This document shows, in pieces, positions 29,145-37,269 of a DNA stretch of 64,000 nt. How positions within the stretch are numbered: position 1 is the stretch's first letter; each line of letters opens with the position of its first letter. The translations under genes and the position numbers were made by a program. The stretch comes from Parabacteroides sp. TM07-1AC (lineage in GTDB: Bacteria; Bacteroidota; Bacteroidia; Bacteroidales; Tannerellaceae), in contig NZ_QUKD01000013.1 of the NCBI RefSeq assembly GCF_003480915.1, positions 124,001 through 188,000 on the forward strand, read 5' to 3'. The notes below the pieces were generated by a model. That model saw only the letters and a program-made list of their open reading frames with translations, did not search any database and was not told the origin of the DNA.

Positions 29145-29714
29145 CTATTTCGGTTTTATAAATCCAACCGGGTTGTGTGGTCTATCCGATAATCTCTTTT
29201 GTACCTGTAATTCAGCCAATGTTTTATTAATTAGTTCCAATTGTAGGCGAGTATCAGCATTAATATCATTATAGTCAGCGAATACTTCTTCAATATATTC
29301 TTTCAACTCCTTTAATTCCTGTTGAAGCATTGTTGTTTTACTGATAGGGGATGTTATCAACATCTGCCGAATTACAACAAAAGCACGCATAATATTAATG
29401 TTTACTTGTATTGCGGTTTTTGAATTAAGAACACTACTAAGCATAGCTACTCCTAATTCAGAAAAAGCATAAGGCTTTCGTCTCATACCCATTTTTATTG
29501 AATTGGAAGTCACAAATTGTGACCTCCAATCTTCTAATTCCTTATCTGTAAGTTGGAACATAAAATCAGATGGAAAGCGATCTATATTACGCTTAACAGC
29601 TTGGTTTAACACCTTTGTTGGCACATCATACATTTCAGCTAAATCCCGATCTATCATCACCTTTTGTCCTCGTATCTCGTAGATCTTACTTTGAATTACC
29701 TGTAATTCATTCAT
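29145..29714 (-). CDS. ORF6N-domain DNA-binding protein
   Basis: 189 residues. The N-terminal ORF6N domain (about 10-95) is clear: IYEIRGQKVMIDRDLAEMYD, then NQAVKRNIDRFPSDFMFQL and MRRKPYAFSELGVAMLSSV. A helical coiled region follows (LQQELKELKEYIEEVFADY). The ORF6N domain was named from phage antirepressor proteins, but isolated chromosomal copies are common in Bacteroidota. The gene is more AT-rich than its neighbours and is convergent with susR, with only 3 bp between the stops, so it may be an acquired single gene. Function unknown. Confidence 0.85.
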   Translation of the reverse strand: MNELQVIQSKIYEIRGQKVMIDRDLAEMYDVPTKVLNQAVKRNIDRFPSDFMFQLTDKELEDWRSQFVTSNSIKMGMRRKPYAFSELGVAMLSSVLNSKTAIQVNINIMRAFVVIRQMLITSPISKTTMLQQELKELKEYIEEVFADYNDINADTRLQLELINKTLAELQVQKRLSDRPHNPVGFIKPK

Positions 29715-29867
29715 AGTTAAATATATTATATGATTAAACTTTCGCTGTAAAGATAAGGATTATTCCTGTTTCTTACATATCAAAGAGCTTCCTTTCTTTT
29801 TTACGCGCATTAACTATTACTTTCAAAGGGATATTATCTACAGTTACTCCATTTCAAATAAAATCAC

Positions 29868-29875
29868 TACATTTG
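29868..29875 (+). promoter_or_regulatory. -7 promoter box for dnaG
   Basis: TACATTTG, an exact TAnnTTTG match, 32 bp before the dnaG ATG. Confidence 0.6.
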
Positions 29876-29907
29876 CCTTCCGTTATTATAAGGAAGGAAA
29901 TAAATAA

Positions 29908-32058
29908 ATGATCGATCAACCTACCATAGACCGGATACTTGACACTGCAAATATTGTGGATGTTGTTTCAGAATTCGTTACCTTGCGTAAGCGAGGGATC
30001 AACTATGTAGGATTATGTCCGTTTCATACAGACAAAACCCCCTCTTTCTACGTCTCTCCGGCCAAAAATATCTGTAAATGCTTCGCCTGTGGCGAAGGCG
30101 GCACGGCTGTTCACTTCATCATGAAGCATGAACAGCTGAACTATTTCGATGCCTTACGTTATCTTGCCAAGAAATACAACATCGAGATACAGGAACGGGA
30201 ACTGACCGATAAGGAAAAGCAAAGACGCAGCGACCGGGAAAGTATGTTGATCGTCAACAGTTGGGCACAACAGTATTTCAGCACCCAGCTGTACGAACAC
30301 GTAGAAGGGAAAACCGTCGGATTGCGTTATTTTGCCGAACGTGGATTCCGGGAAGACACCATCCGTAAATTTCAGTTAGGTTACAGTCTCGACCAGCGGG
30401 ATGCTTTATATAAGGCAGCAACCAAGAACGGTTATAAAAAAGAATTCCTTGAAAAAACAGGGTTAGTCATTGCTTACGATAACGGAGGGGTGAACGACCG
30501 TTTCCGTGGTCGTGTGATCTTCCCCGTACATACGTTGAGCGGTAAAGTGGTGGCTTTCGGTGGCCGCGTGCTCAAAAAGGACGAGAAAACAGCCAAGTAC
30601 GTCAACTCGCCCGAAAGCGAGATTTACCATAAAAGTAATGAGCTTTACGGTATCTATTTCGCCAAACAGTCGATGGTGAAGGAAGACCGCTGCTTCCTGG
30701 TAGAAGGTTACACCGATGTGATCTCCATGCACCAGGCGGGTATAGAGAATGTGGTCGCCTCGTCCGGTACGGCTCTTACACAGGGACAGATACGGCTTAT
30801 ACATCGTTTCACCAATAATATTACCGTACTATATGACGGTGATGCCGCCGGTATCAAAGCCGCCCTGCGCGGTATCGACCTGTTGCTGGAAGACGGAATG
30901 AACGTCAAGGTAGTTCTGCTGCCGGACGGTGAAGACCCCGACTCGTTCGCCCGCAAACACAATGCCAGCCAGTTCGCCGAATTTATCAAACAGAGCGAAA
31001 CGGACTTTATCCGTTTCAAAACCCGTTTATTACTGGATGATGCAGGCAACGACCCGATCAAACGTTCGTCGCTGATCACGGATATTATCCGCACGGTAGC
31101 CATTATCCCCGACAATATAGCCCGTTCCATCTATATCCGCGAATGCAGTGCGATGATGGAGATAGACGAACAGGTGTTGCTGAACGAGGTAAACAAAATC
31201 CGTTTAAATAAGGAAGAAAGGCAAAACAACCAGGCACAGTCCACACCTCCGGTATCCAATACAATGAGTATGATACCGGAATATCCGGATATTCCCGGTT
31301 ACCAGCCGATCGTAGAGGATAGCTTTTTGCCACCATCGGACGAAGCAATGCCATCATTACCGGACGATATGCCCCCTCCTCCTCCGCCCATGGAAGAATA
31401 TCCGGCGGGAGAGACAGGTCCTATGGATGTGCCCCCCCCCGATTTTCCGCCGGTACAACCGCCAGAAGCGGTTCGCGCCGCCCAGCCGAAACGTTCGCCT
31501 TATGAAATATACGAACTTACGTTGCTGAAATATATCGTGCGTTATGGCGAGAAAGTTTTGTTCGACTATGTGGATGAAGAAACAAACGAACATATCGTTA
31601 TGCGTGTTGCCGAATATATCCGTTACGACCTGGAACGTGACGATCTGACTTTCTATACCCCGATCTTCAAAAATATGCTCGACGAAGCTGCTGAGAGATG
31701 CAAGAACGAGGGATTTATTGCCAACCGTTACTTCCTGGCCCATCCGGACCCGAACGTCAGCCGTTTGGCAGCGAACCTGATCAGCGAAAAATATCAGTTG
31801 AGCAAATATCACAGCAAGTATCGTGAACTGGAACAGGAAGAGGACAAACTGGATCAGTTGGTTATACGTGAAATATATGCCATGAAGGATGCCTATATCA
31901 TACGCCAGATTAAAGAGACCCAGTTAGGCATCAAGGAAGCACATCTGAAAGGGAATGAAGATCAGGTGTTCGAGTTGATGAGAAAGCTGACTCACCTGAA
32001 CGAGATAAAGAATGTATTGAGTAAAGAATTGGGAGAACGTATCGTATTAAAAATGTAA
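29908..32058 (+). CDS. dnaG: DNA primase DnaG
   Basis: 716 residues. The CHC2 zinc-binding domain is at about 30-65 (CPFHTDKTPSF, CKCFACGEGG). The catalytic core follows, with the TOPRIM motifs LVEGYTDVISM near 265 and LYDGDAAGIK near 310. Between core and helicase-binding domain lies an unusually long proline-rich linker (about 445-530, runs of four to six prolines). The C-terminal part is predicted helical. It makes RNA primers for replication. A run of nine C bases (31432-31440) codes for part of the linker. The ABC ATPase gene follows after 16 bp. Confidence 0.96.
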   Translation: MIDQPTIDRILDTANIVDVVSEFVTLRKRGINYVGLCPFHTDKTPSFYVSPAKNICKCFACGEGGTAVHFIMKHEQLNYFDALRYLAKKYNIEIQERELTDKEKQRRSDRESMLIVNSWAQQYFSTQLYEHVEGKTVGLRYFAERGFREDTIRKFQLGYSLDQRDALYKAATKNGYKKEFLEKTGLVIAYDNGGVNDRFRGRVIFPVHTLSGKVVAFGGRVLKKDEKTAKYVNSPESEIYHKSNELYGIYFAKQSMVKEDRCFLVEGYTDVISMHQAGIENVVASSGTALTQGQIRLIHRFTNNITVLYDGDAAGIKAALRGIDLLLEDGMNVKVVLLPDGEDPDSFARKHNASQFAEFIKQSETDFIRFKTRLLLDDAGNDPIKRSSLITDIIRTVAIIPDNIARSIYIRECSAMMEIDEQVLLNEVNKIRLNKEERQNNQAQSTPPVSNTMSMIPEYPDIPGYQPIVEDSFLPPSDEAMPSLPDDMPPPPPPMEEYPAGETGPMDVPPPDFPPVQPPEAVRAAQPKRSPYEIYELTLLKYIVRYGEKVLFDYVDEETNEHIVMRVAEYIRYDLERDDLTFYTPIFKNMLDEAAERCKNEGFIANRYFLAHPDPNVSRLAANLISEKYQLSKYHSKYRELEQEEDKLDQLVIREIYAMKDAYIIRQIKETQLGIKEAHLKGNEDQVFELMRKLTHLNEIKNVLSKELGERIVLKM

Positions 32059-32074
32059 CAACAATTTATAGCCT

Positions 32075-33001
32075 ATGAACTTTTTGGAAACGGAAGATGT
32101 GGTAAAACAGTATGCCAATCATCTTGCCCTGAACAAAGTCAACATCCAGGTGCCCGAAGGAAAGATATTCGGGTTGCTCGGACCTAACGGCGCCGGAAAA
32201 ACCACGCTGATCCGTATTATTAACCGTATCACGGCTCCCGACAGTGGGATCGTTCGTTTCAACGGACGTGAATCGCAGCCGGAGGACATATACCAGATCG
32301 GATACCTGCCGGAAGAACGGGGATTATATAAAAAGATGAAAGTCGGCGAACAGGCAATCTATCTGGCGCAATTGAAAGGCTTATCCTATCAGGAGGCTCG
32401 GACCCGCCTGACCCAGTGGTTCAAAAAGTTCGACATCATGCCCTGGTGGAACAAGAAGCTGGAAGAATTGTCGAAAGGGATGCAACAGAAAGTTCAATTC
32501 ATCATTACCGTTATTCACGAACCGGCACTGCTTATATTCGACGAACCGTTCAGCGGTTTCGACCCGGTGAATGCGGAACGGCTGAAGCAGGAAATACTGG
32601 AACTGAAGGAGAAAGGACATACGATTATATTCTCCACCCATAATATGGCATCAGTGGAAGAAATATGCGATAATATAGCCCTGATAAATCGTTCACAGGT
32701 CGTTCTTTCCGGAAATGTAACGGAAGTAAGGAACCGTTTCCGGAACAATACATTTACTTTACGTATCACATCGGATAGCTCCCTGCAAAACGATCAGACG
32801 GATATCTTTACCATACTTTCCGAAAAGGAACAAAGCGGGATACGTGAATTTCAGATCCATAAGGCAGAAGGTATCAGCAACTCTGCTCTACTGTCCACTT
32901 TATCGAAACAGGCAGAAATTCTCTCGTTTACCGAAGAGTTACCATCCATGAACGACATATTTATTAACACCGTATCAGGTACAAACACGACACAGGCATG
33001 A
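32075..33001 (+). CDS. ABC transporter ATP-binding protein (NatA/DrrA type)
   Basis: 308 residues. Walker A is LLGPNGAGKTTL, the Q-loop GYLPEERG, the signature LSKGMQQKVQF, Walker B LLIFDEPFSGFDP and the H-loop STHNMA. A C-terminal extension of about 90 residues follows, ending in a DUF4162-like segment. It powers the permease encoded next; the genes overlap by 4 bp (ATGA). NatAB systems export Na+ or lipids; substrate not determined here. Confidence 0.92.
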   Translation: MNFLETEDVVKQYANHLALNKVNIQVPEGKIFGLLGPNGAGKTTLIRIINRITAPDSGIVRFNGRESQPEDIYQIGYLPEERGLYKKMKVGEQAIYLAQLKGLSYQEARTRLTQWFKKFDIMPWWNKKLEELSKGMQQKVQFIITVIHEPALLIFDEPFSGFDPVNAERLKQEILELKEKGHTIIFSTHNMASVEEICDNIALINRSQVVLSGNVTEVRNRFRNNTFTLRITSDSSLQNDQTDIFTILSEKEQSGIREFQIHKAEGISNSALLSTLSKQAEILSFTEELPSMNDIFINTVSGTNTTQA

Positions 33002-34308
33002 ATAAAATAGGACTTATAATCAAAAGAGAGTATCTGCGCCGGGTAAGTAAAAAGTCGTTTATCCTGCTTACGCTATTAACTCCGTTTTTGTTTGCAGCAC
33101 TGGTGTTCGTTCCATTATGGTTGTCAACTATTAAAGGAGACGAGGTTCGTAATATCGCCATTATCGATACGACAGGAAAATATGCCCAATTGTTTGAAAA
33201 CAATGAAAGCTTCCACTTCGTCCATAGCGACAAGACGTTAGACGACTATCGCCGGAACAGTGACAAGGAAATATTCGCCTTCCTCAGTATTACAGACGAT
33301 CTGTTGAGCAACCCAAAGGCGGCAACTCTCTATTCGGAAAAGCAGGTACCCGTCGAACTGAGCCGGCTGGTTAACCAGACATTAAGCAAACAACTCGAAA
33401 GTGAGAAGCTTGCTTCCTTCAACATCCCCAATCTGAAAGAGATCATCCGGGAAAGTAAAATTAATTTTAATGTACAAACCATCAAATGGAGCGAAGACGG
33501 GCAAGAAAGTACGTCGTCGGCCACCGTAGCATCCGTGATCGGAATGGTATTCACGTTCATTATTTATATGTTCATTATGATGTATGGTGCGATGGTCATG
33601 CAAGGGGTGATGGAGGAAAAGACCAACCGCATCATCGAGGTGATGATTTCTTCTGTGCGGCCGTTCGATCTGATGATGGGGAAAATTATCGGTATCGGTT
33701 TTGTCGGATTGACACAGGTATTCCTGTGGGGGATTATCACGACCGTACTGGTTAGCGTAGGAGGATTCATGTTCTCGGGAGGGGCTGATATGAGTGCCCT
33801 GCAAGCCGGCCCCCAAATGGGAATGGTGGATACGAATGCATTGGCTTCTTCTTCCGGTAATGAGATTATGGGAATTATTAATTCTATCAATATCGCAGAG
33901 ATAGGTATTTCCTTTATTATCTATTTTATTGGCGGTTATATGTTATATGCATCCATATTCGCGGCAATCGGTTCGGCTGTAGACAGCCAGGAAGATACGC
34001 AACAGTTTATGGCGCCTGTTACAATCTTTATGATCTTTGCGTTGTACGCCGGTATTTATAGCATGGAGAATCCGGACGGCCCGCTGGCTTTCTGGTGTTC
34101 GATGATACCGTTCACATCACCGATTGTCATGATGGTACGTATCCCGTTTGAAATACCTTTGTGGGAGAAGTTGTTATCTGTTTCTTTACTATATGCTTCG
34201 GCTATCGGCATTGTCTGGTTATCAGCCAAGATATACCGGGTCGGTATCCTGATGTATGGAAAGAAACCGAGTATAAAGGAAATGGTAAAATGGATCAAGT
34301 ATAAATAA
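32998..34308 (+). CDS. ABC-2 type permease (NatB-like)
   Basis: 436 residues. An N-terminal helix (about 20-42), a large extracytoplasmic domain (about 45-180) and five to six C-terminal helices with the family signature MQGVMEEKTNRIIEVMISSV give the ABC2_membrane_3/NatB layout. It pairs with the overlapping ATPase gene upstream. The phosphatase gene downstream starts 1 bp after its stop, so four genes from dnaG onward appear to be one transcription unit. Confidence 0.9.
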   Translation: MNKIGLIIKREYLRRVSKKSFILLTLLTPFLFAALVFVPLWLSTIKGDEVRNIAIIDTTGKYAQLFENNESFHFVHSDKTLDDYRRNSDKEIFAFLSITDDLLSNPKAATLYSEKQVPVELSRLVNQTLSKQLESEKLASFNIPNLKEIIRESKINFNVQTIKWSEDGQESTSSATVASVIGMVFTFIIYMFIMMYGAMVMQGVMEEKTNRIIEVMISSVRPFDLMMGKIIGIGFVGLTQVFLWGIITTVLVSVGGFMFSGGADMSALQAGPQMGMVDTNALASSSGNEIMGIINSINIAEIGISFIIYFIGGYMLYASIFAAIGSAVDSQEDTQQFMAPVTIFMIFALYAGIYSMENPDGPLAFWCSMIPFTSPIVMMVRIPFEIPLWEKLLSVSLLYASAIGIVWLSAKIYRVGILMYGKKPSIKEMVKWIKYK

Positions 34309-34309
34309 T

Positions 34310-34834
34310 ATGACTTCAACAATATCGCTTATACTAAGTCGCCACGGAGAGACGGAAGAGAATAAACTGCGCATCATGCAGGGACAAATGCCCGGCCATC
34401 TCTCCGAATTGGGAAAACAACAGGCGGAACAACTTGCCGACCTGTTGGAAGGAGAAGAGATCGACGTGATTGTCAGCAGCGACCTGGCCCGGAGTTACGA
34501 TACAGCCCTGGCTGTTGCCCGTCGTAAAGGGCTGGAACCTGTCCAGACTCCCCTGCTCCGTGAAATGGACTGGGATATCTATACCGGAAAGGTTGCCAAC
34601 GAAATGGATTTCAAGCACCTGCCTGAAAGTGTAGAAAGCCTGGAGGCTTTATATAAGAGAGCCGGAGAGTTTCTGGAATTCCTGCAAACCGAATTTCCGG
34701 ACAAACGTATCCTGGCTATCGGGCATGGGGGATTTAACCGTGCCATCATCGTACGGATAGAAAAAAGGCAGCAAGAGGATATCCTGAAGCTGCCGATTAT
34801 GAAAAACACAGCTTGCCTGCGCTTTTCGATATAA
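34310..34834 (+). CDS. Histidine phosphatase family protein (phosphoglycerate mutase-like)
   Basis: 174 residues. The N-terminal SRHGETEENK contains the phospho-acceptor His12, an Arg/Ser region follows (VSSDLARSYDTA), Glu in LREMDWDIYTG fits the proton donor, and the second His is in IGHGGFNRAII. Its size fits the CobC/GpmB-like phosphatase group, not a true glycolytic mutase. Substrate unknown. It is the last gene of the dnaG cluster and meets the convergent thioesterase gene after 12 bp. Confidence 0.88.
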   Translation: MTSTISLILSRHGETEENKLRIMQGQMPGHLSELGKQQAEQLADLLEGEEIDVIVSSDLARSYDTALAVARRKGLEPVQTPLLREMDWDIYTGKVANEMDFKHLPESVESLEALYKRAGEFLEFLQTEFPDKRILAIGHGGFNRAIIVRIEKRQQEDILKLPIMKNTACLRFSI

Positions 34835-34846
34835 AACGGATTTTGT

Positions 34847-35260
34847 CTATACCTGTGGTTGTACGACACTGAACGTGCCGGATGCTTTGCTTACGAGTTT
34901 ATCATCGCAATAAATCTCGCATTCACTGAAATGTACGTGCCGTCCTGGTTTGATCACTGTTCCTTTGGCAATCAACTCTTTCCCCCAGGCTGCCCGCAGG
35001 AAGGAGACTTTCAGTTCTGCCGTCAATACATCTTTATCCAACGGAGTCATTGTATAGGCGGCAAATCCGGCGATCGTATCGGCCAAGGCAGCCAATACAC
35101 CTCCATGAATAACACCGCTATACTGGCGTTGTTCATCGTGCAAAGGCATACGTGCCTCAACGATCCCATCTTCGACAGTAGTGAATTGTACCCCCAAATG
35201 GTTTACATAGGGATTGGTTTTCACTCTGTCGAGTAATCTTTCTTTTACTTCTGTATTCAT
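34847..35260 (-). CDS. PaaI-family hotdog thioesterase
   Basis: 137 residues with the hotdog motif GGVLAALADTIAGFAAY after the catalytic-region stretch QYSGVIHGG. It probably hydrolyses an acyl-CoA or aryl-CoA. It is 29 bp downstream of xpt on the same strand; a functional link to purine salvage is not apparent. Confidence 0.88.
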   Translation of the reverse strand: MNTEVKERLLDRVKTNPYVNHLGVQFTTVEDGIVEARMPLHDEQRQYSGVIHGGVLAALADTIAGFAAYTMTPLDKDVLTAELKVSFLRAAWGKELIAKGTVIKPGRHVHFSECEIYCDDKLVSKASGTFSVVQPQV

Positions 35261-35289
35261 TATTTTTTACTCAATTAGTTGGTTTCTTT

Positions 35290-35856
35290 CTAACGGATCG
35301 TGATCTTACAATCGTCGAGATTGTCGATAATAGCCAAACTTTCCACATGGATACCTGATTCGCGCAATGCTTTTCCTCCATCCTGAAATGCCTTTTCGAT
35401 AATAAAACCCATACCGGAAATTGTCGCACCAGCCTGTTTTGCCAAGTCCAGCATTCCCATAGCTGCATTACCGAAAGCAAGGAAGTCGTCGATAAACAGG
35501 ATATGATCGTCTGCCGTCAGGAAATTATTACTGATACAAACAGAATAATCACGGTCTTTGGTAAAAGAATGGACTACCGTGCTCAGCATATTCTCCATTG
35601 TCTTCGGTTGCTTTTTCTTTACAAATACCACCGGCAGTTGCAGGATATAACCGACCATGATGGCCGGGGCGATACCGCTTGCTTCGATCGTAACGATCTT
35701 ATTGATATGTTCTCCTTTAAATCGATTGATAAATTCTTCAGCAACCTTATACAGAAGCATCGGGTCCATCTGGTGATTTATAAAACTGTCCACCTTCAAG
35801 ATACCTCCCGGATAGCATCTGCCGTCTTGCAAAATACGCTGTTTAAGTAATTCCAT
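35290..35856 (-). CDS. xpt: Xanthine phosphoribosyltransferase
   Basis: 188 residues, as for Bacillus-type Xpt. The PRPP-binding loop is [16 protein letters not shown] (about 127-142), preceded by [16 protein letters not shown]. It converts xanthine and PRPP to XMP, the substrate of GuaA. It follows the xanthine permease gene after 6 bp, the same pairing as xpt-pbuX in Firmicutes but with gene order reversed. Confidence 0.94.
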   Translation of the reverse strand: MELLKQRILQDGRCYPGGILKVDSFINHQMDPMLLYKVAEEFINRFKGEHINKIVTIEASGIAPAIMVGYILQLPVVFVKKKQPKTMENMLSTVVHSFTKDRDYSVCISNNFLTADDHILFIDDFLAFGNAAMGMLDLAKQAGATISGMGFIIEKAFQDGGKALRESGIHVESLAIIDNLDDCKITIR

Positions 35857-35862
35857 TTGTTT

Positions 35863-37242
35863 TTATTGTGTTTTATCTTCTTTATCTTCTTTTACACGGA
35901 TCAGCACATTGGCAATAATCGCCGTTAAACCGCCCGTAGTAATACCGGATGAGAATATGCCTTTGATAGCCTCCGGAGCCGTTTTCAAAATGTCAGGCAT
36001 TAATTCCACCCCCAAACCGAGGGAAAGGCTGACTGCTAATACCAGTGTCGCTTTCCGGTTGATCTCCTGCGAAGCGATGATACGGATACCGGCAGCTGCC
36101 ACCGTTCCGAACATCAGTAATGTAGCCCCTCCGAGAACCGGATCGGGCATCAAAGAGAACACCACACCCACAACCGGAAACAATCCCAGTAAAACCAGCA
36201 TGCCGGCAATATAATAACCGACATAACGGCTGGCAACGCCTGTCAACTGGATGATCCCGTTATTTTGTGCAAAGATAGAATTTGGAAATGAATTAAAGAC
36301 ACCGGAAACAAAAGAATTTACACCGTCTGCCAGCACACCGCCGGAGACACGCTTCAGATAACTCTTTCCTTCAATCGATTTACCGGAAATCATGGAGTTG
36401 GCAGTTATATCGCCTGTCGCTTCAATAGCCGTGATCAGATAAACCAGCCCGATAGCGATGAATGAAGAAATATTGAAATCGAGCCCGTATTTAAACGGAA
36501 CCGGTATATTGAATCCCATCAGGTTCTGGGAGGAAGCCGCACTCATATCGACCATTCCCAAGGCAAAAGACAGTCCGTAACCAATACACAGTCCGAGAAC
36601 GATCGAACTCATACGCAGGTATTTATTCTTGCAACGGTTGAAGAACAGCACACTCAGCAATACAGTTGCAGCTACGCCGATATTTTCCAAGCTACCGAAT
36701 GTCCCGTTATCCATCGCAGCAAAACCGCCCCCGCAAGAAACCACGCCGACCTTGATCAGGCTCAACCCGATCAACAGCACGACAATCCCTGAAACCAGCG
36801 GAGTAATGATCGAACGCATATATTTGAATGTCCGGCTAATAATCATTTCGATCGGAGCAGCAGCCATACAAACACCGAAAATCAGCGGCAAACCACCCGT
36901 CAGTCCGGCAGAAATGATCGGACCGATGAATGAAAAGCTCGTTCCCTGTATACAGAGCAGCCCGGCTCCCACCGGACCGATCCGTTTACATTGTACAAAT
37001 GTGGATATACCGGAAGCAAAAAGAGCCATCGACACCAGGAAACCAGTCGTTTCAAGATCGAGTTTCAAAGCTCCCGCAATGATCAGCGGCGGAGTAATGA
37101 TCGCGACAAAGATAGCCAATAAATGCTGCAAGGCGGCAAACAGAGCTTCTTTCAAAGGTGGACGGTCGTCGATACCGTAAATCAGATCTGTTTCTTTAAC
37201 CGAGATAATAGTCTCCTCTAACTCTTCTGTGTTGATATCCAT
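35863..37242 (-). CDS. NCS2-family xanthine/uracil permease
   Basis: 459 residues with about 14 membrane segments. NCS2 motifs are seen in GAGLLCIQGTSFSFIGPI, in FIAIGLVYLITAIEATGDIT and in SFPNSIFAQNNGIIQLTGVA. It takes up xanthine or a related purine by proton symport. The adjoining xpt gene supports xanthine as substrate (inference). It is preceded by a phosphoesterase gene 27 bp upstream. Confidence 0.92.
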   Translation of the reverse strand: MDINTEELEETIISVKETDLIYGIDDRPPLKEALFAALQHLLAIFVAIITPPLIIAGALKLDLETTGFLVSMALFASGISTFVQCKRIGPVGAGLLCIQGTSFSFIGPIISAGLTGGLPLIFGVCMAAAPIEMIISRTFKYMRSIITPLVSGIVVLLIGLSLIKVGVVSCGGGFAAMDNGTFGSLENIGVAATVLLSVLFFNRCKNKYLRMSSIVLGLCIGYGLSFALGMVDMSAASSQNLMGFNIPVPFKYGLDFNISSFIAIGLVYLITAIEATGDITANSMISGKSIEGKSYLKRVSGGVLADGVNSFVSGVFNSFPNSIFAQNNGIIQLTGVASRYVGYYIAGMLVLLGLFPVVGVVFSLMPDPVLGGATLLMFGTVAAAGIRIIASQEINRKATLVLAVSLSLGLGVELMPDILKTAPEAIKGIFSSGITTGGLTAIIANVLIRVKEDKEDKTQ

Positions 37243-37269
37243 ACTTGTTATTTGATGATAAATATTTAA

